Positions 1 through 8,900 of a stretch of DNA of 64,000 bases are shown here, one piece after another. Numbering within the stretch: position 1 is the stretch's first letter; the number at the start of each line of letters is the position of its first letter. Under the pieces are notes generated by a model that searched no databases, was not told the DNA's origin, and worked only from the letters and a program-made list of their open reading frames with translations. The stretch comes from DASUGC01 sp035606665 (GTDB taxonomy: Bacteria > Acidobacteriota > Vicinamibacteria > Vicinamibacterales > SCN-69-37): positions 142,512 to 206,511 of the forward strand of contig DATNEY010000053.1 in the NCBI GenBank assembly GCA_035606665.1. The letters are read 5' to 3'. The position numbers were made by a program, and so were the translations under genes.

Positions 1-1764
1 GGCAAGCGTTTCGTCGACGATGGCCACGCGCGGCCCGAGGCTGGTGGCCTCTTCGGTGTTCGTGAATTCGCGGCCCCTGAGGAGTTTCAGTCCGAGCATC
101 GAGAAATAGCCGGCACCGACCGTACGGAACGCGCGAGCACGTGCCTGAACCGGAGAGGTCCCAACGCTCTCAATCAGGCGGCCGTCGATCGAGTCACCGA
201 ACGGGATACTCGACGCCACGGTCGCGGCGACGACGCCGGATTGACTGCGGGTGCGGTTGAGGATGTCGCGGTAGGCGGCGGCGCTCTTGCCGCTGTCGAG
301 GCCCGCGAGCTTCATGTCGATGCGCGCAAGGATCTGGCCCGTGTACTCGTAGCCTGGCCGGCCGGCCGCTGCGTTGACTGTCGTACGGGTAAAGATGCCT
401 CCCGCGGTCAGCAGCGCGAGCGACAACGCGACCTGGCTCACGACCATGACGTTCCTTGTGTTGAACCACCGTCCCGAGCCCGCGCCCGCCTGGCTGCGAT
501 CCTTCAAGTCCGCCACGAGATCGCGTCGCGAGAGTCCCAGCGCTGGTCCGAGACCGAACGCGATGGTGCCCATCGCCATGAAGACGGCCGTCGCAGCCAG
601 CACGGCGATGTCCGGCCGCGGATCGAGCGACAGCGTGAAGGGCAGTCGCGCGCCCAGGGAACTGACGAAGATGCGCATCGCTCCGTAGCTCACGGCCAGG
701 CCGAGCGCGGAGCCAATCGCTGCGAGCAGAAGGCTTTCGGTCAGGAGCTGACGGATCACGCGCGATCGTTTCGCGCCGAGCGCCAGCCGCACGGCGATCT
801 CCTTGCGACGGGCCGCCCCGCGCGCGAGCAGCATGTTGGCAATGTTGAGGCACGCAACGACCAGCACCAGCCCCGAGAGCGTGAGCAGGAAACCGGTGAA
901 CGTCGCCAGCGCGCCGTTGTTCTGTGGCCCGGGACTCACGGAGAGACGGGAGAGCGGCGCCGAACTGATCTCGAGATTCCTGTGATCGGCGGGATACGCG
1001 GCCTCGAGGCGCCTGGAGAGCAGCTCGAGTCTGGCCGCAGCGCCGTCGGCGGTTACGCCGGCCGCGAGCCGGCCGGACACTGACAGACCGAAGTTCGATC
1101 GATCCGCAAGCCCGCGTCCGTTGTTCTTGTATTGATTGTCGACGACGGCTTCGAACATGCCGAGCGGCAGGAACACTTCAGGCGACAGCATCGCCAGCGT
1201 CCCGGAGAAGCCCTCCGGCGTAATGCCGATGATCGTGTACTCATCGGAGTTGATCGTGATCGTCCGGCCGATGAACGCCGGATCGAATCCGGACTTCCTC
1301 CACGTACCGTGGGTGGCGATCGCCACCGGAATGCGCGCGCCCGGCCGTTCCTCGTCCGGCGTGAAAGGCCGTCCGGCTGCGAGCTTCACCCGGAGCGTGT
1401 CGAAGTAGTTCGAGGAGACGACCGCCGCCAGCAGCCGGCGCGTGCTGTCGCCGGCGGGCGTGGCCGCCATCGTGTACGTCTGCGCCATCACGGACTCGAA
1501 GAGGCCCTCGGCCCGGACGTCCGCATAGGTGGGGTAGGAGAACAGCTGGTACGAGTCGGGCACCGTCCGATCGCGGCTGTACACGCCCACCAGCTCGCCG
1601 CCCCGGCCCCAGAGCGGCCGCAACAGCATCTCGTTGGCAAAGCTGAACATCGCCGTGTTCGCGCCGATACCGACGGCCAGCACCAGCACGGCGATCGCCA
1701 CGAAGCCGGGCGTCTTGGCGAACATGCGAAGCGCGTACTGCAGATCCTGGCGCAGGTTATTCAT
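1..1764 (-). CDS. ADOP-type (FtsX/MacB-like) permease, C-terminus cut by window edge
   Basis: An open frame of 588 codons runs from ATG at 1764 to the window edge with no stop. The N-terminus MNNLRQDLQYALRMFAKTPG followed by a hydrophobic segment ending in VGIGANTAMFS is the hallmark start of the acidobacterial orphan permeases. A periplasmic MacB-core-like domain follows, then an FtsX domain with NIANMLLARGAARRKEIAVR and a conserved LTESLLLA helix, then the start of the second half. These proteins have two MacB-like permease halves and about 800 residues, so roughly 200 are missing here. Members are membrane proteins of unknown substrate, usually without a dedicated ATPase gene beside them, and none is visible here. 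A second family member lies at 32708-35170. The family is clear from the sequence; the function is not known. Confidence 0.9.
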   Translation of the reverse strand, partial: MNNLRQDLQYALRMFAKTPGFVAIAVLVLAVGIGANTAMFSFANEMLLRPLWGRGGELVGVYSRDRTVPDSYQLFSYPTYADVRAEGLFESVMAQTYTMAATPAGDSTRRLLAAVVSSNYFDTLRVKLAAGRPFTPDEERPGARIPVAIATHGTWRKSGFDPAFIGRTITINSDEYTIIGITPEGFSGTLAMLSPEVFLPLGMFEAVVDNQYKNNGRGLADRSNFGLSVSGRLAAGVTADGAAARLELLSRRLEAAYPADHRNLEISSAPLSRLSVSPGPQNNGALATFTGFLLTLSGLVLVVACLNIANMLLARGAARRKEIAVRLALGAKRSRVIRQLLTESLLLAAIGSALGLAVSYGAMRIFVSSLGARLPFTLSLDPRPDIAVLAATAVFMAMGTIAFGLGPALGLSRRDLVADLKDRSQAGAGSGRWFNTRNVMVVSQVALSLALLTAGGIFTRTTVNAAAGRPGYEYTGQILARIDMKLAGLDSGKSAAAYRDILNRTRSQSGVVAATVASSIPFGDSIDGRLIESVGTSPVQARARAFRTVGAGYFSMLGLKLLRGREFTNTEEATSLGPRVAIVDETLA

Positions 1765-1787
1765 GCGATGGCCTTACGTGGTTGAGC

Positions 1788-1910
1788 GGTTCAGGGTTCA
1801 AGGTTCAGGGTGCCGGGTTCGCCCCCACGGTTCCACGTTCGACGTTCGGAACCGGGAACCGGGAACCAGACAGGCGAACGAGTAACCCGGAACCTGGCAC
1901 CCTGAACCTT
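1788..1910. repeat. Degenerate heptamer array with inverted arms (GGTTCAG / GAACCNG words)
   Basis: The left side is built from GGTTCAG-like words spaced every 7 bp. The right side is built from the complementary GAACCGG-like words, also every 7 bp. A perfect 15-bp inverted repeat (AAGGTTCAGGGTGCC at 1800-1814, its complement at 1896-1910) frames the element, and an inner pair (1829-1835 with 1848-1854) could extend folding. It fills most of the gap between the divergently transcribed permease and ATPase genes. It belongs to the array class seen at seven or more other gene borders in this window. Confidence 0.75.
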
Positions 1911-1953
1911 CATAACGTCAACCTACGTTATGCTTACGTCATCTAACGTTATG
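1911..1953. promoter_or_regulatory. Palindromic operator-like site over the ATPase start
   Basis: CATAACGT at 1911-1918 and ACGTTATG at 1925-1932 form a perfect 8-bp inverted repeat with a 6-bp spacer. A third copy, ACGTTATG, lies at 1946-1953 and its last three bases are the ATG chosen as the ATPase start; the core TAACGTTA at 1944-1951 is itself a palindrome. Three copies of one 8-mer around a translation start suggest a repressor site or autoregulatory element. No Shine-Dalgarno motif is visible just upstream, so the transcript may be leaderless. The regulatory role is inferred. Confidence 0.45.
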
Positions 1954-3087
1954 GCTGAAAACCCCTTCGTCTACGGTGAAGTCGTGCCCCGGTCGGCGTT
2001 CGTGGGGCGCGAGGTCGAGCTCGGGCGGCTGGCGGCCGATCTGGCCGACGGGCAGAAGATCTTCCTCATCTCCCCGCGCCGGTACGGCAAGTCGTCGCTA
2101 ATCGCCCAGGCGTTCGCCGGCCTCGGCCGGAAGAAGATCGCCACGCTCGAGATCACCGTCAGCTCCTTCAGTTCCTACGTTGCGTTTCTCGAAGGGTATA
2201 CACGCGCGCTGGCCGCGCTCGACCAGTCCACCCCGGCCGGCTCCTGGCTGGGCGGCCTCTTTTCGAGCTTCACGCCCGAGGTCAGGCCCGAAGCGGGCGG
2301 CGGGATGGCGATCTCGTTCCCCTCGGTCCGGTCCGCCCGGGACGCCGCGAAACTCGGCGCCGAAGTCTTCGCGCTGCCAGCCCGGATCGCCGCCCGGCTG
2401 CGCCGCCGGCTCGTCATTGCCATGGACGAGTTCCAGGCCATCGAGAGCTATGAGGGCGCCGGTGTCGAGGAGGCGCTTCGCGCGGCGGTGCAGCAGCAAC
2501 GGCAGGTCGGCTACGTCTTCGCCGGCTCAGAGCCGAGCCTGATGGAACAGATGGTCAGCCCGCGGCGGCCCTTCTACAAGGCGGGCCCCGTCCTTCGGCT
2601 CGGCCGCATCGATCAGGACGTCTTCGCGAAGTTCATCGAGGATCGCTTCCGCAAGTCCGGCCTCACGCCCGAACCCGGCATCGGCATGGCCATCGTCGAG
2701 GTCAGCGGCAACCTGCCGTACGACGTGCAGCGCCTCGCGCACGAAACGTGGGACGACGCGAGCGTGATGCGCAAACGGCGCGTTGGCCTCGAGGACGTGC
2801 ACGAGACGCTGCGCCGGCTGCTGGCTGAACAGGAAGTCTTTTTCGAAACGATCTGGCAGCGCCTGACCCTCGCCCAGCGCGCCGTGCTCCGCGCCGTTGT
2901 CATCGAGCGCGGCGCGTCCATTCTCGGCGGGGACGTCCGCAATCGTCACCGCCTCGGCGGAGCATCGAGCGTGCAGACGTCACTCGCGGCGCTCCAACGG
3001 CTCGACGTGGTCGCGCGCGAAGACGACGGAAGGTACGCAGTCGTCGATTCGCTCATGCGGGAGTGGGTGGCGAGGAAGACGTTCTAA
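1951..3087 (+). CDS. AAA+ ATPase of the archaeal-type ATPase_2 class
   Basis: The protein has a Walker A motif SPRRYGKSS about 48 residues from the alternative upstream ATG (1930), and a Walker B motif IAMDEF whose acidic pair falls at about residues 166-167 on the same numbering. The order NPF.YG-VGRE near the N-terminus, P-loop, MDEFQ and a C-terminal winged-helix-like segment (DSLMREWV) matches STAND-like ATP-binding proteins of Pfam ATPase_2 (PF01637). These couple ATP binding to DNA or protein remodelling; the substrate is unknown. I chose ATG 1951 because family members begin at M-x-NPF; ATG 1930 adds MLTSSNV. It is a single gene, divergent from the permease and convergent with the histidine kinase, with a striking palindrome over its start. 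Confidence 0.8.
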   Translation: MAENPFVYGEVVPRSAFVGREVELGRLAADLADGQKIFLISPRRYGKSSLIAQAFAGLGRKKIATLEITVSSFSSYVAFLEGYTRALAALDQSTPAGSWLGGLFSSFTPEVRPEAGGGMAISFPSVRSARDAAKLGAEVFALPARIAARLRRRLVIAMDEFQAIESYEGAGVEEALRAAVQQQRQVGYVFAGSEPSLMEQMVSPRRPFYKAGPVLRLGRIDQDVFAKFIEDRFRKSGLTPEPGIGMAIVEVSGNLPYDVQRLAHETWDDASVMRKRRVGLEDVHETLRRLLAEQEVFFETIWQRLTLAQRAVLRAVVIERGASILGGDVRNRHRLGGASSVQTSLAALQRLDVVAREDDGRYAVVDSLMREWVARKTF

Positions 3088-3121
3088 TTGACCGATTGAC
3101 CGATTGACCGATCGATCAATT
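3087..3121. repeat. Octamer repeat (ATTGACCG x3) between convergent genes
   Basis: Three tandem copies of ATTGACCG are followed by GATCGATCAATT, so the block opens with AATTGA and closes with TCAATT. It sits directly between the ATPase stop and the kinase stop; the TGA of the kinase (3116-3118, read on the minus strand) lies inside the block. The same words recur at 35198-35251, 45144-45178 and 46960-46996. Confidence 0.75.
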
Positions 3122-4522
3122 GGGCACGGAGGCGAAACGGAGAGTCACCGTAGTGCCGCGGCCAGGCTCGCTTGTGACACCGATCGTGGCGCCGTGCCTC
3201 TGCGCGATCCAGCGCACGAGATTGAGGCCAAGGCCGGCGCCCTCCGCCGTTCGCGAGCGCGACGCATCCGCCTGATAGAACCGCTCGAAGATGTGAGGCA
3301 GCGCGTCGGCCGCGATGCCGATACCGGTGTCTTCGACGCGCAGCACTGCTCGGGCGTCTTCGCGTGACACCGAGACTTTGACGCGCCCGCCCGGCGGCGT
3401 GAATTTCACGGCGTTGTCGATCAGATTGATCAACAGCCGCTCCAGCCATCCAGCGTCACCCATCACCGCGACGCTGGCATCGGCTGAGCAGGAGAGCGCC
3501 ACCTGCTTCGACTGCGCGACAGCCTCGAGTTCTTCGGTCACGTCAGCGGCCATGGTAGAGAGGTCGACACGCGCGTTCGCGAGGACGATCTCGCCGGCCT
3601 CGGCCCGCGCGAGCGTCAGCACCTGATTGATCAATCGCGTCAGCCGGTCCAGCTCTTCGATCTGGCTCGTCAGGCCACGCCGGTATTCCTCGGGCGATCG
3701 AGCATCCGTGAGCGCCGTCTCAGCTTCGGCGCGGAGCACGGCGAGGGGAGTCCGCAGCTCGTGCGCGAGCGCAGTACTGAACTGCTTCATGTCGGCGACG
3801 GCGGCCTCGAGGCGTTGCAATGTGCCGTTGAACGCGTCCGCCACGCGATCGAGCTCGTCGCCGGTGCCGCGCACCGGGAGCCGCCGCGTCAGATCGGAGA
3901 CGTCAATCGTGCGGCTGGCCTCGGCCACGCGCGACAACGGGGCCAGCGCTCGCGCGGCCAGCCAGCGTCCCGCCACGGCCGCCACCGCCATACCGGCCGG
4001 GACGATGAGCAGCAGCAGACGCAGAAAGCGGCCGAGTGCCGCGTCCATGTCGTCGAGCGAAATCCCGGCCTGCAGGAGGTACGACTTGTCCGGCGTGGGC
4101 GTGATGATGCTCGTGGTCAGCCGGATCCTTCCCTGATCGGTCTGGACGTCCTGCGTTTGGGGCCGCGTGCCGAACGCGCGAATCTCATCAGGCGTGTAGT
4201 GCAGGCCCAGCGGATCCATCGCGGGTGACGCGAGCAGCAGCAGTCCCGTGCCGCTCTCGTAGATCTGGTAGTACCGCGTCGCGCGCTCGATGAATGCCAC
4301 CTCGTCCGGATCGTTGCGGTCCCACGTCACCGCCGGACCATCGCTGCCAAATCGCAGGAAACCGTGCATGGCGCTCGTGATCTCACCGAGGTCGCGCGTC
4401 ATCTGTGCGTCGAGCTCGGTCGAGAGCGACCGGTAGTAGACGTAGCCGAGCGCGGTCATCGCGCTGGCCAGGAGCATCGCGAACGAGAGCGCCAGGCGCG
4501 TTCGCAGCGAAAACGGTTTCAT
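3116..4522 (-). CDS. Two-component sensor histidine kinase (HAMP-HisKA-HATPase)
   Basis: This is a 468-residue inner-membrane kinase. Hydrophobic segments at about 8-30 and 165-188 flank a periplasmic sensor of about 135 residues. A HAMP linker follows (about 187-240), then the H-box ALAHELRTPL with the phosphorylated His254. The catalytic domain has the N-box NLIDNAVKF (366-374), G1 VEDTGIGI (396-403), F-box IFERFYQ and G2 GAGLGLNLV (428-436). It should phosphorylate the OmpR-type regulator encoded just upstream. The frame stays open back to GTG 4591, but the extra 23 residues are Arg-rich and come from a repetitive GC spacer, so ATG 4522, which places the first membrane helix at the N-terminus, is preferred. 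The AGGA touching that ATG is too close to be a good ribosome site. The signal sensed is unknown. Confidence 0.92.
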   Translation of the reverse strand: MKPFSLRTRLALSFAMLLASAMTALGYVYYRSLSTELDAQMTRDLGEITSAMHGFLRFGSDGPAVTWDRNDPDEVAFIERATRYYQIYESGTGLLLLASPAMDPLGLHYTPDEIRAFGTRPQTQDVQTDQGRIRLTTSIITPTPDKSYLLQAGISLDDMDAALGRFLRLLLLIVPAGMAVAAVAGRWLAARALAPLSRVAEASRTIDVSDLTRRLPVRGTGDELDRVADAFNGTLQRLEAAVADMKQFSTALAHELRTPLAVLRAEAETALTDARSPEEYRRGLTSQIEELDRLTRLINQVLTLARAEAGEIVLANARVDLSTMAADVTEELEAVAQSKQVALSCSADASVAVMGDAGWLERLLINLIDNAVKFTPPGGRVKVSVSREDARAVLRVEDTGIGIAADALPHIFERFYQADASRSRTAEGAGLGLNLVRWIAQRHGATIGVTSEPGRGTTVTLRFASVPN

Positions 4523-4628
4523 TCCTGGCCGGGGGACTTCGTCCCGCCGGACCCCCTCGCGCCGTCGCTCGCGGGGACCCCTTCGCCCCACGCCGCTCCG
4601 GCGGCTCGCTCGCTGCCGCTCGCTCGCT
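4523..4628. repeat. GC-rich repetitive spacer between regulator and kinase genes
   Basis: The 106 bp hold GGGAC-TTC-GTCCC, a short perfect stem near 4535-4547, further GGGGAC / CCCC blocks, and iterated GCTCGCTCG words next to the regulator stop. Two-component pairs usually overlap or nearly touch, so a spacer this long made only of repeated words is atypical and suggests inserted repeat sequence. It also leaves the kinase start ambiguous. Confidence 0.5.
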
Positions 4629-5303
4629 TCATTGTGGCGCGTCGGTCAGCATGTAGCCGACGCCCCGCACGGTCTGGATCAGCGGCGTGGGAAAGCCTCG
4701 ATCGATCTTGTTACGGAGCGCATTGATATGGACTTCCACGACGTTGCTCACGCTGTCGAAGTGGATGTCCCACACGTGTTCGACGATGAGCGATCGCGTG
4801 ACGGGGCGGTTGCTGTGCCGCATCAGGAATTCGAGCAGCGCGTATTCCTTCGGCTTGAGGTCGATCTGCTGGCCACCGCGCGAGACCAGCCGCCGCACGG
4901 TGTCGATTTCGAGGTCGCCGAGCTTGAGCCGTGTCTCGCGAGGCGCGCCGCGCCGGAGCAGCGCGCGCAACCGCGCGCTGAGCTCGGCCAGCGCGAACGG
5001 CTTGGCCATGTAGTCGTCGGCGCCGGCATCGAGCCCCGCGACGCGTTCTTCGAGTGAGTCCTTCGCCGTGAGGATCAGAATCGGCAGTGACGCCTTGCGG
5101 GCGCGCACGTCGCGCATCACCTGGAAGCCGGACACGCCCGGCAGCATCAGGTCGAGAACGATGGCGTCGTAGTCGATGGCGGCGGCCTGACTGCCGGCGT
5201 CGCGGCCGTCGTGGAGGACGTCGACCGAGTAGCCCTCGCGTTCGAGGCCGCTGCGGACGAAGCCCGCCAGCTTCTCGTCGTCTTCGACTATGAGGACGCG
5301 CAC
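4629..5303 (-). CDS. OmpR/PhoB-family response regulator
   Basis: The 224-residue protein has a receiver domain with the acidic pair D8/D9, phosphoacceptor D51 in IVLDLMLPG, T79 and K101 in MAKPFAL. A winged-helix DNA-binding domain (about 125-222) ends in the family signature VRGVGYML. It is the first gene of the pair, followed by its kinase, so the two form a regulator-kinase operon. The target genes are not identifiable here; the nearby small secreted protein and the S9 peptidase are candidates by position only. The start ATG at 5303 is preceded by a 77-bp hairpin repeat that must lie in its promoter or leader region. Confidence 0.95.
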   Translation of the reverse strand: MRVLIVEDDEKLAGFVRSGLEREGYSVDVLHDGRDAGSQAAAIDYDAIVLDLMLPGVSGFQVMRDVRARKASLPILILTAKDSLEERVAGLDAGADDYMAKPFALAELSARLRALLRRGAPRETRLKLGDLEIDTVRRLVSRGGQQIDLKPKEYALLEFLMRHSNRPVTRSLIVEHVWDIHFDSVSNVVEVHINALRNKIDRGFPTPLIQTVRGVGYMLTDAPQ

Positions 5304-5317
5304 GGTACTAACGATAC

Positions 5318-5394
5318 AAGGGCAGAGGGCACAGGGCAGAGGTCAAAGGGAGGTTTGACCTCCCTCTGCCCTTTGCCCTGTGCCCTCTGCCCTT
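5318..5394. repeat. Large heptamer-array hairpin (GGGCAGA / CTGCCCT words)
   Basis: The left arm repeats GGGCAGA, GGGCACA, GGGCAGA; the right arm repeats TTGCCCT, GTGCCCT, CTGCCCT at 7-bp period. Bases 5318-5338 and 5374-5394 are a perfect 21-bp inverted repeat, and the inner arms pair imperfectly around a TTTGA loop. It lies 15 bp upstream of the regulator ATG and downstream of the small secreted-protein gene. It could end upstream transcripts or sit in the regulator's 5' leader. Confidence 0.85.
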
Positions 5395-5475
5395 TGTGGA
5401 GCGTGGATGCCGTGGGTGGCAGAGCGGAGCGGAGGGCCGGCTGCCGTGACCACGACATCCACTGTCGAGAGAGCG

Positions 5476-5820
5476 CTACGACTTTTTCTTCTGCACGGTC
5501 ACGGCCGTCGCGATGTTCTGCTTCCCAGAGGTCGTGTACCGCACCTGCACGGACGCCCCCGCGGCGAGGTCGCCCTTCTTCTCGGTCGACGCGTTGAGGA
5601 CGAACGTCATGTCCGACGGCTTCGCGCCCGGCTTCGTGATGACGAGGCTCGAGGCGTCCACGGATTTGACGGTGCCGGCCGTGGCGTGGGTCGCCGGCTT
5701 CGGAGCGGGTTTGGACGAGGACTTTGACTGTGGGGAGGAGGCCTGCGGGGCCGCGAGCGCCATCATCGGTACGGTTGCGAGCGCGCCCGACAGGCACAAG
5801 GTGAGAGCGATTCTGCGCAT
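5476..5820 (-). CDS. Small secreted protein of unknown function (DUF5666/DUF1344-like fold)
   Basis: The 114-residue product starts with a signal peptide (MRRIALTLCLSGALA, cleavage probably after ALA near residue 23), then a Ser/Lys/Pro-rich linker (about 28-45). A small beta-rich domain follows with GTVKSVDASSLVITKPG, resembling periplasmic proteins whose core is a repeated GxVxxVDxxxxxIxL unit. The C-terminus is KKK-rich. It is probably a periplasmic binding or scaffold protein; no catalytic residue is recognisable. It is transcribed towards the response regulator but separated by 172 bp holding a strong hairpin. Confidence 0.65.
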   Translation of the reverse strand: MRRIALTLCLSGALATVPMMALAAPQASSPQSKSSSKPAPKPATHATAGTVKSVDASSLVITKPGAKPSDMTFVLNASTEKKGDLAAGASVQVRYTTSGKQNIATAVTVQKKKS

Positions 5821-5959
5821 GATGCAATCTCCTGGTTGCGTGTAGTGATGACACGGCGTTCGCGGAGGCTCACTGTCGCGTCATCTGAAGACAGTAGACG
5901 CGGGCGACATGAGCCCACCATGAGCGTGAGATTAAGTTTCGTTAATGTGGGAAAGCGCT

Positions 5960-5983
5960 TATCATCGGCCCCATCTCTGGAGG
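5960..5983 (+). promoter_or_regulatory. Candidate -10 box and Shine-Dalgarno for the S9 peptidase
   Basis: TATCAT at 5960-5965 is a reasonable -10 hexamer, but a -35 box is weak (around 5937-5942). GGAGG at 5979-5983 lies 7 bp before GTG 5991, which supports the non-ATG start. AAGCGCTT at 5953-5960 is a perfect palindrome abutting the -10 and could be a regulator site. The role is inferred from position. Confidence 0.3.
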
Positions 5984-5990
5984 CCCCGCT

Positions 5991-8900
5991 GTGAAAGTAA
6001 TCCGCCGTTCCTCGTCGTCCTCACTCGCCCGCGTCGCGATGCTCCTCGCCGTCCTTGCAGCGACGACTTACGCCGTGACGTCGGCCCAGGCGCCCGCGAA
6101 AAAAGCCCTGACGGTCGAGGACTATACGAAGTGGAGAAGCATCAACGCGCCTGAGCTCTCGGGTGACGGCAAGTGGCTGACGTACGGGATGGCGCAGACG
6201 AACACCGCGCCGAACGAATCGAAGCCAGTCCTGTATCTGATGAATCTGCAGACGAACGAGACCGTCAACGTCGCGGATGCGAGCGGCGGAGGATTCTCGT
6301 CGGATTCGAACTGGTTGGCGTATACGGTTGATCCTTCACAAGGAGGCCGTGGAGGCCGCGGAGGAAGGGCCGGAGGGAACGGAGCGGGGGCACCCGGAGG
6401 TGGCGGAGGGGGAGCCCAAACAACACCTCCTCAGGTGACGCCGCAAGCGCCCGCTGAGGGCCGGGGCGCCAACGCGAACCAGCCGCAGCAGCCGCGGCGC
6501 GTCGAGCTGCGCAATCTTTCGACGGGCGCGATCAAGGCGTGGCAGGACATTCAGTCGTTCACGTTTTCACCGAACTCGACGCACCTTCTGTTGCGCCGCC
6601 GGCCGGCGCAGGCAGCAGGTGCCGGCGCGGGCCGCGCGGGCGGCGATGGCGCACCAGCGGGCGGCGGTGGTGGCGCCGCGGGTGGCGCGGCGGCCGAAAC
6701 GCCGGCGGGTCCGCGTGGCGTCGACTACATCATTCATAACCTCGCGACCGGCCGCGATCAGCTGCTCGGCAGCGTCGGCGACGTCGCCTTCAACAAATCC
6801 GGCGAGTTCCTCGCCTATACCGTCGATGCCGCGCCCAAGGACGGCAACGGACTCTTCGTGTTCGACCTCAAGAACGGCCGCGTCAATCCTCTCGAGAACG
6901 ACGCGAAGTCCTACAACCGCATGACGTGGAATGAGGACGGCACTTCCGTCGCGGTGCTCAAGGGCGCCGACGTCGACAAGATGCGTGAGCGCGAGAACGT
7001 GCTCGTCGTCTATACGAACATCGCATCGCTCGCGGCGCCGAATGCACCGGCACTGAATCCAGTCATCCTCGATGCCGCCAAGTCGGACACGTTCCCGAAG
7101 GGCTGGGTCGTGAGCGATCGTGCGGCGCTGTCGTGGAGCGACGACAACCAGCGCGTCTATTTCGGCATGAAGAAACAGGTGCCGACGCCGGCTGCCGCGC
7201 GCCGGCCCAGCACGGACGAGGTCGCTGACGTCGACGTCTGGAACACCATCGACGAGCGCATCCAGTCGATGCAGATGATTCGTCAGGAGCAGGACCGCAA
7301 CTTCACGTTCCGATCCGGCATGGCGGTCGCCGGAGGCAAGTACATCAAGCTCGCCGACGAAACGATGCGCGACATCGACATCGCGATCGCAGGCAAGTGG
7401 GCCGTTGGCCGTGACCAGCGCGGCCTCGTCAAGGATTACGGCCGTCCGGAGGCCGACGTCTATCGCGTCGATACGACGACCGGCGAGCGGACGCTGATGT
7501 TCAAGAAGCTGATGAACCCGAACGGCCTCGGGATTTCGCCGTCGGGCAAGTCCTTCGTGTTTTGGAAAGACAACAGGATCAATGTGTTCGACCTGGATTC
7601 GGGCGCGTCGAAGATTCTCGGCGGAACGACGGCGCCGAATTTCTCCGACATGGAAGACGACCATCCGGGGCCGAAGTCGTCGTACGGTCTCAGCGGCTAC
7701 ACCAAGGACGGCAAGGCCGTCATCGCGCTCCATCGTTACGACCTCTGGATGGTGCCGCTCGACGGCTCCAATGCCACGAATCTGACGAACGGCTACGGCA
7801 CCAAGAACGAGATCCGCCTCCGCATCGTCCGGCCCGTCCCGCTCGATCCGATGGCGGAATACGGTCCGGGAGGCGCCACCGCGGAGCGGCAGCTGGTCGA
7901 TCTGTCGAAGCCCATCACGCTCTCGGCGTACGGCGAGTGGACGAAGAAGTCCGGCTTCTTCGAGCTCGCGAACGGACAGCTCAAGGAGATCGTGTACGAG
8001 GACGCGTCGTTCAGCACGCCGGTGCGAGCGGCGAAGGCCGAGACGTATCTCTTCACGCGCCAGACGTTCGTCGAGTTCCCGGACCTGAGGATCTCCGGTG
8101 CGGACTTCAAGTCCTCGAAGAAAGTGACGGACGCGAACCCGCAGCAGGGCGAATACCTGTGGGGTCGTCGCCTGCTGTTCGACTACAAGAACAAGAAGGG
8201 CCTGAGGCTCCAGGGCATCCTCGCGATTCCGGATGACTACAAGGCCGGCGAGAAGCGGCCGATGATCGTGACCTTCTACGAGAAGAACTCACAGAACATG
8301 CACCGCTACAGCGCGCCGTCGTATGTCACGGGCATGGGCGCGGTCCCGATGCAGGCCGTGACCGAGGGCTACCTCACGATGTTGCCGGACATCCACTTCA
8401 ACACCGGCTCGTCGCACAGCGACATGCTCGAGTGCGTGGAGGCGGCGGTCCTCAAGGTCATCGAAATGGGCTACGTCGATCCCAAGCATATCGGCATCAA
8501 CGGCCACAGCTACGGTGGAGAGGGCGCGGCGTTCATCGGCGTGCGCTCGAAGCTGTTTGCGGCGGTCGGCATGGGCGCCGGCGTCACGGATCTCTACTCC
8601 GACTTCAACCAGAGTTGGGGTTGGACGTACCAAGTGAGTGGCGGCAGCGGCGCGAACGGCCACGACTATTACCTCTACGGTCAGGGCCGCTGGGGCTTCA
8701 CGCCGTGGGACAACCCCGAGGTGTACCGGTTCGAGTCCGCGATTACGCACGTCAAGGACGCGCCGGCGCCGTTCCTCATCATGCACGGCACGGCGGATCC
8801 GACGGTCTCGTTCACCGAGGGCATGAACTTCTATCAAGCGCTTCGGTACTACAAGAAGCCCGCGGTGCTCCTCGCGTATCCGGGCGAAGGCCACGGCCTG

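Noticed and set aside
241..1083. Open frame of 280 codons on the plus strand near the window start
   Set aside because: The minus strand holds an uninterrupted orphan-permease frame with the family N-terminus; the plus-strand product is low-complexity.
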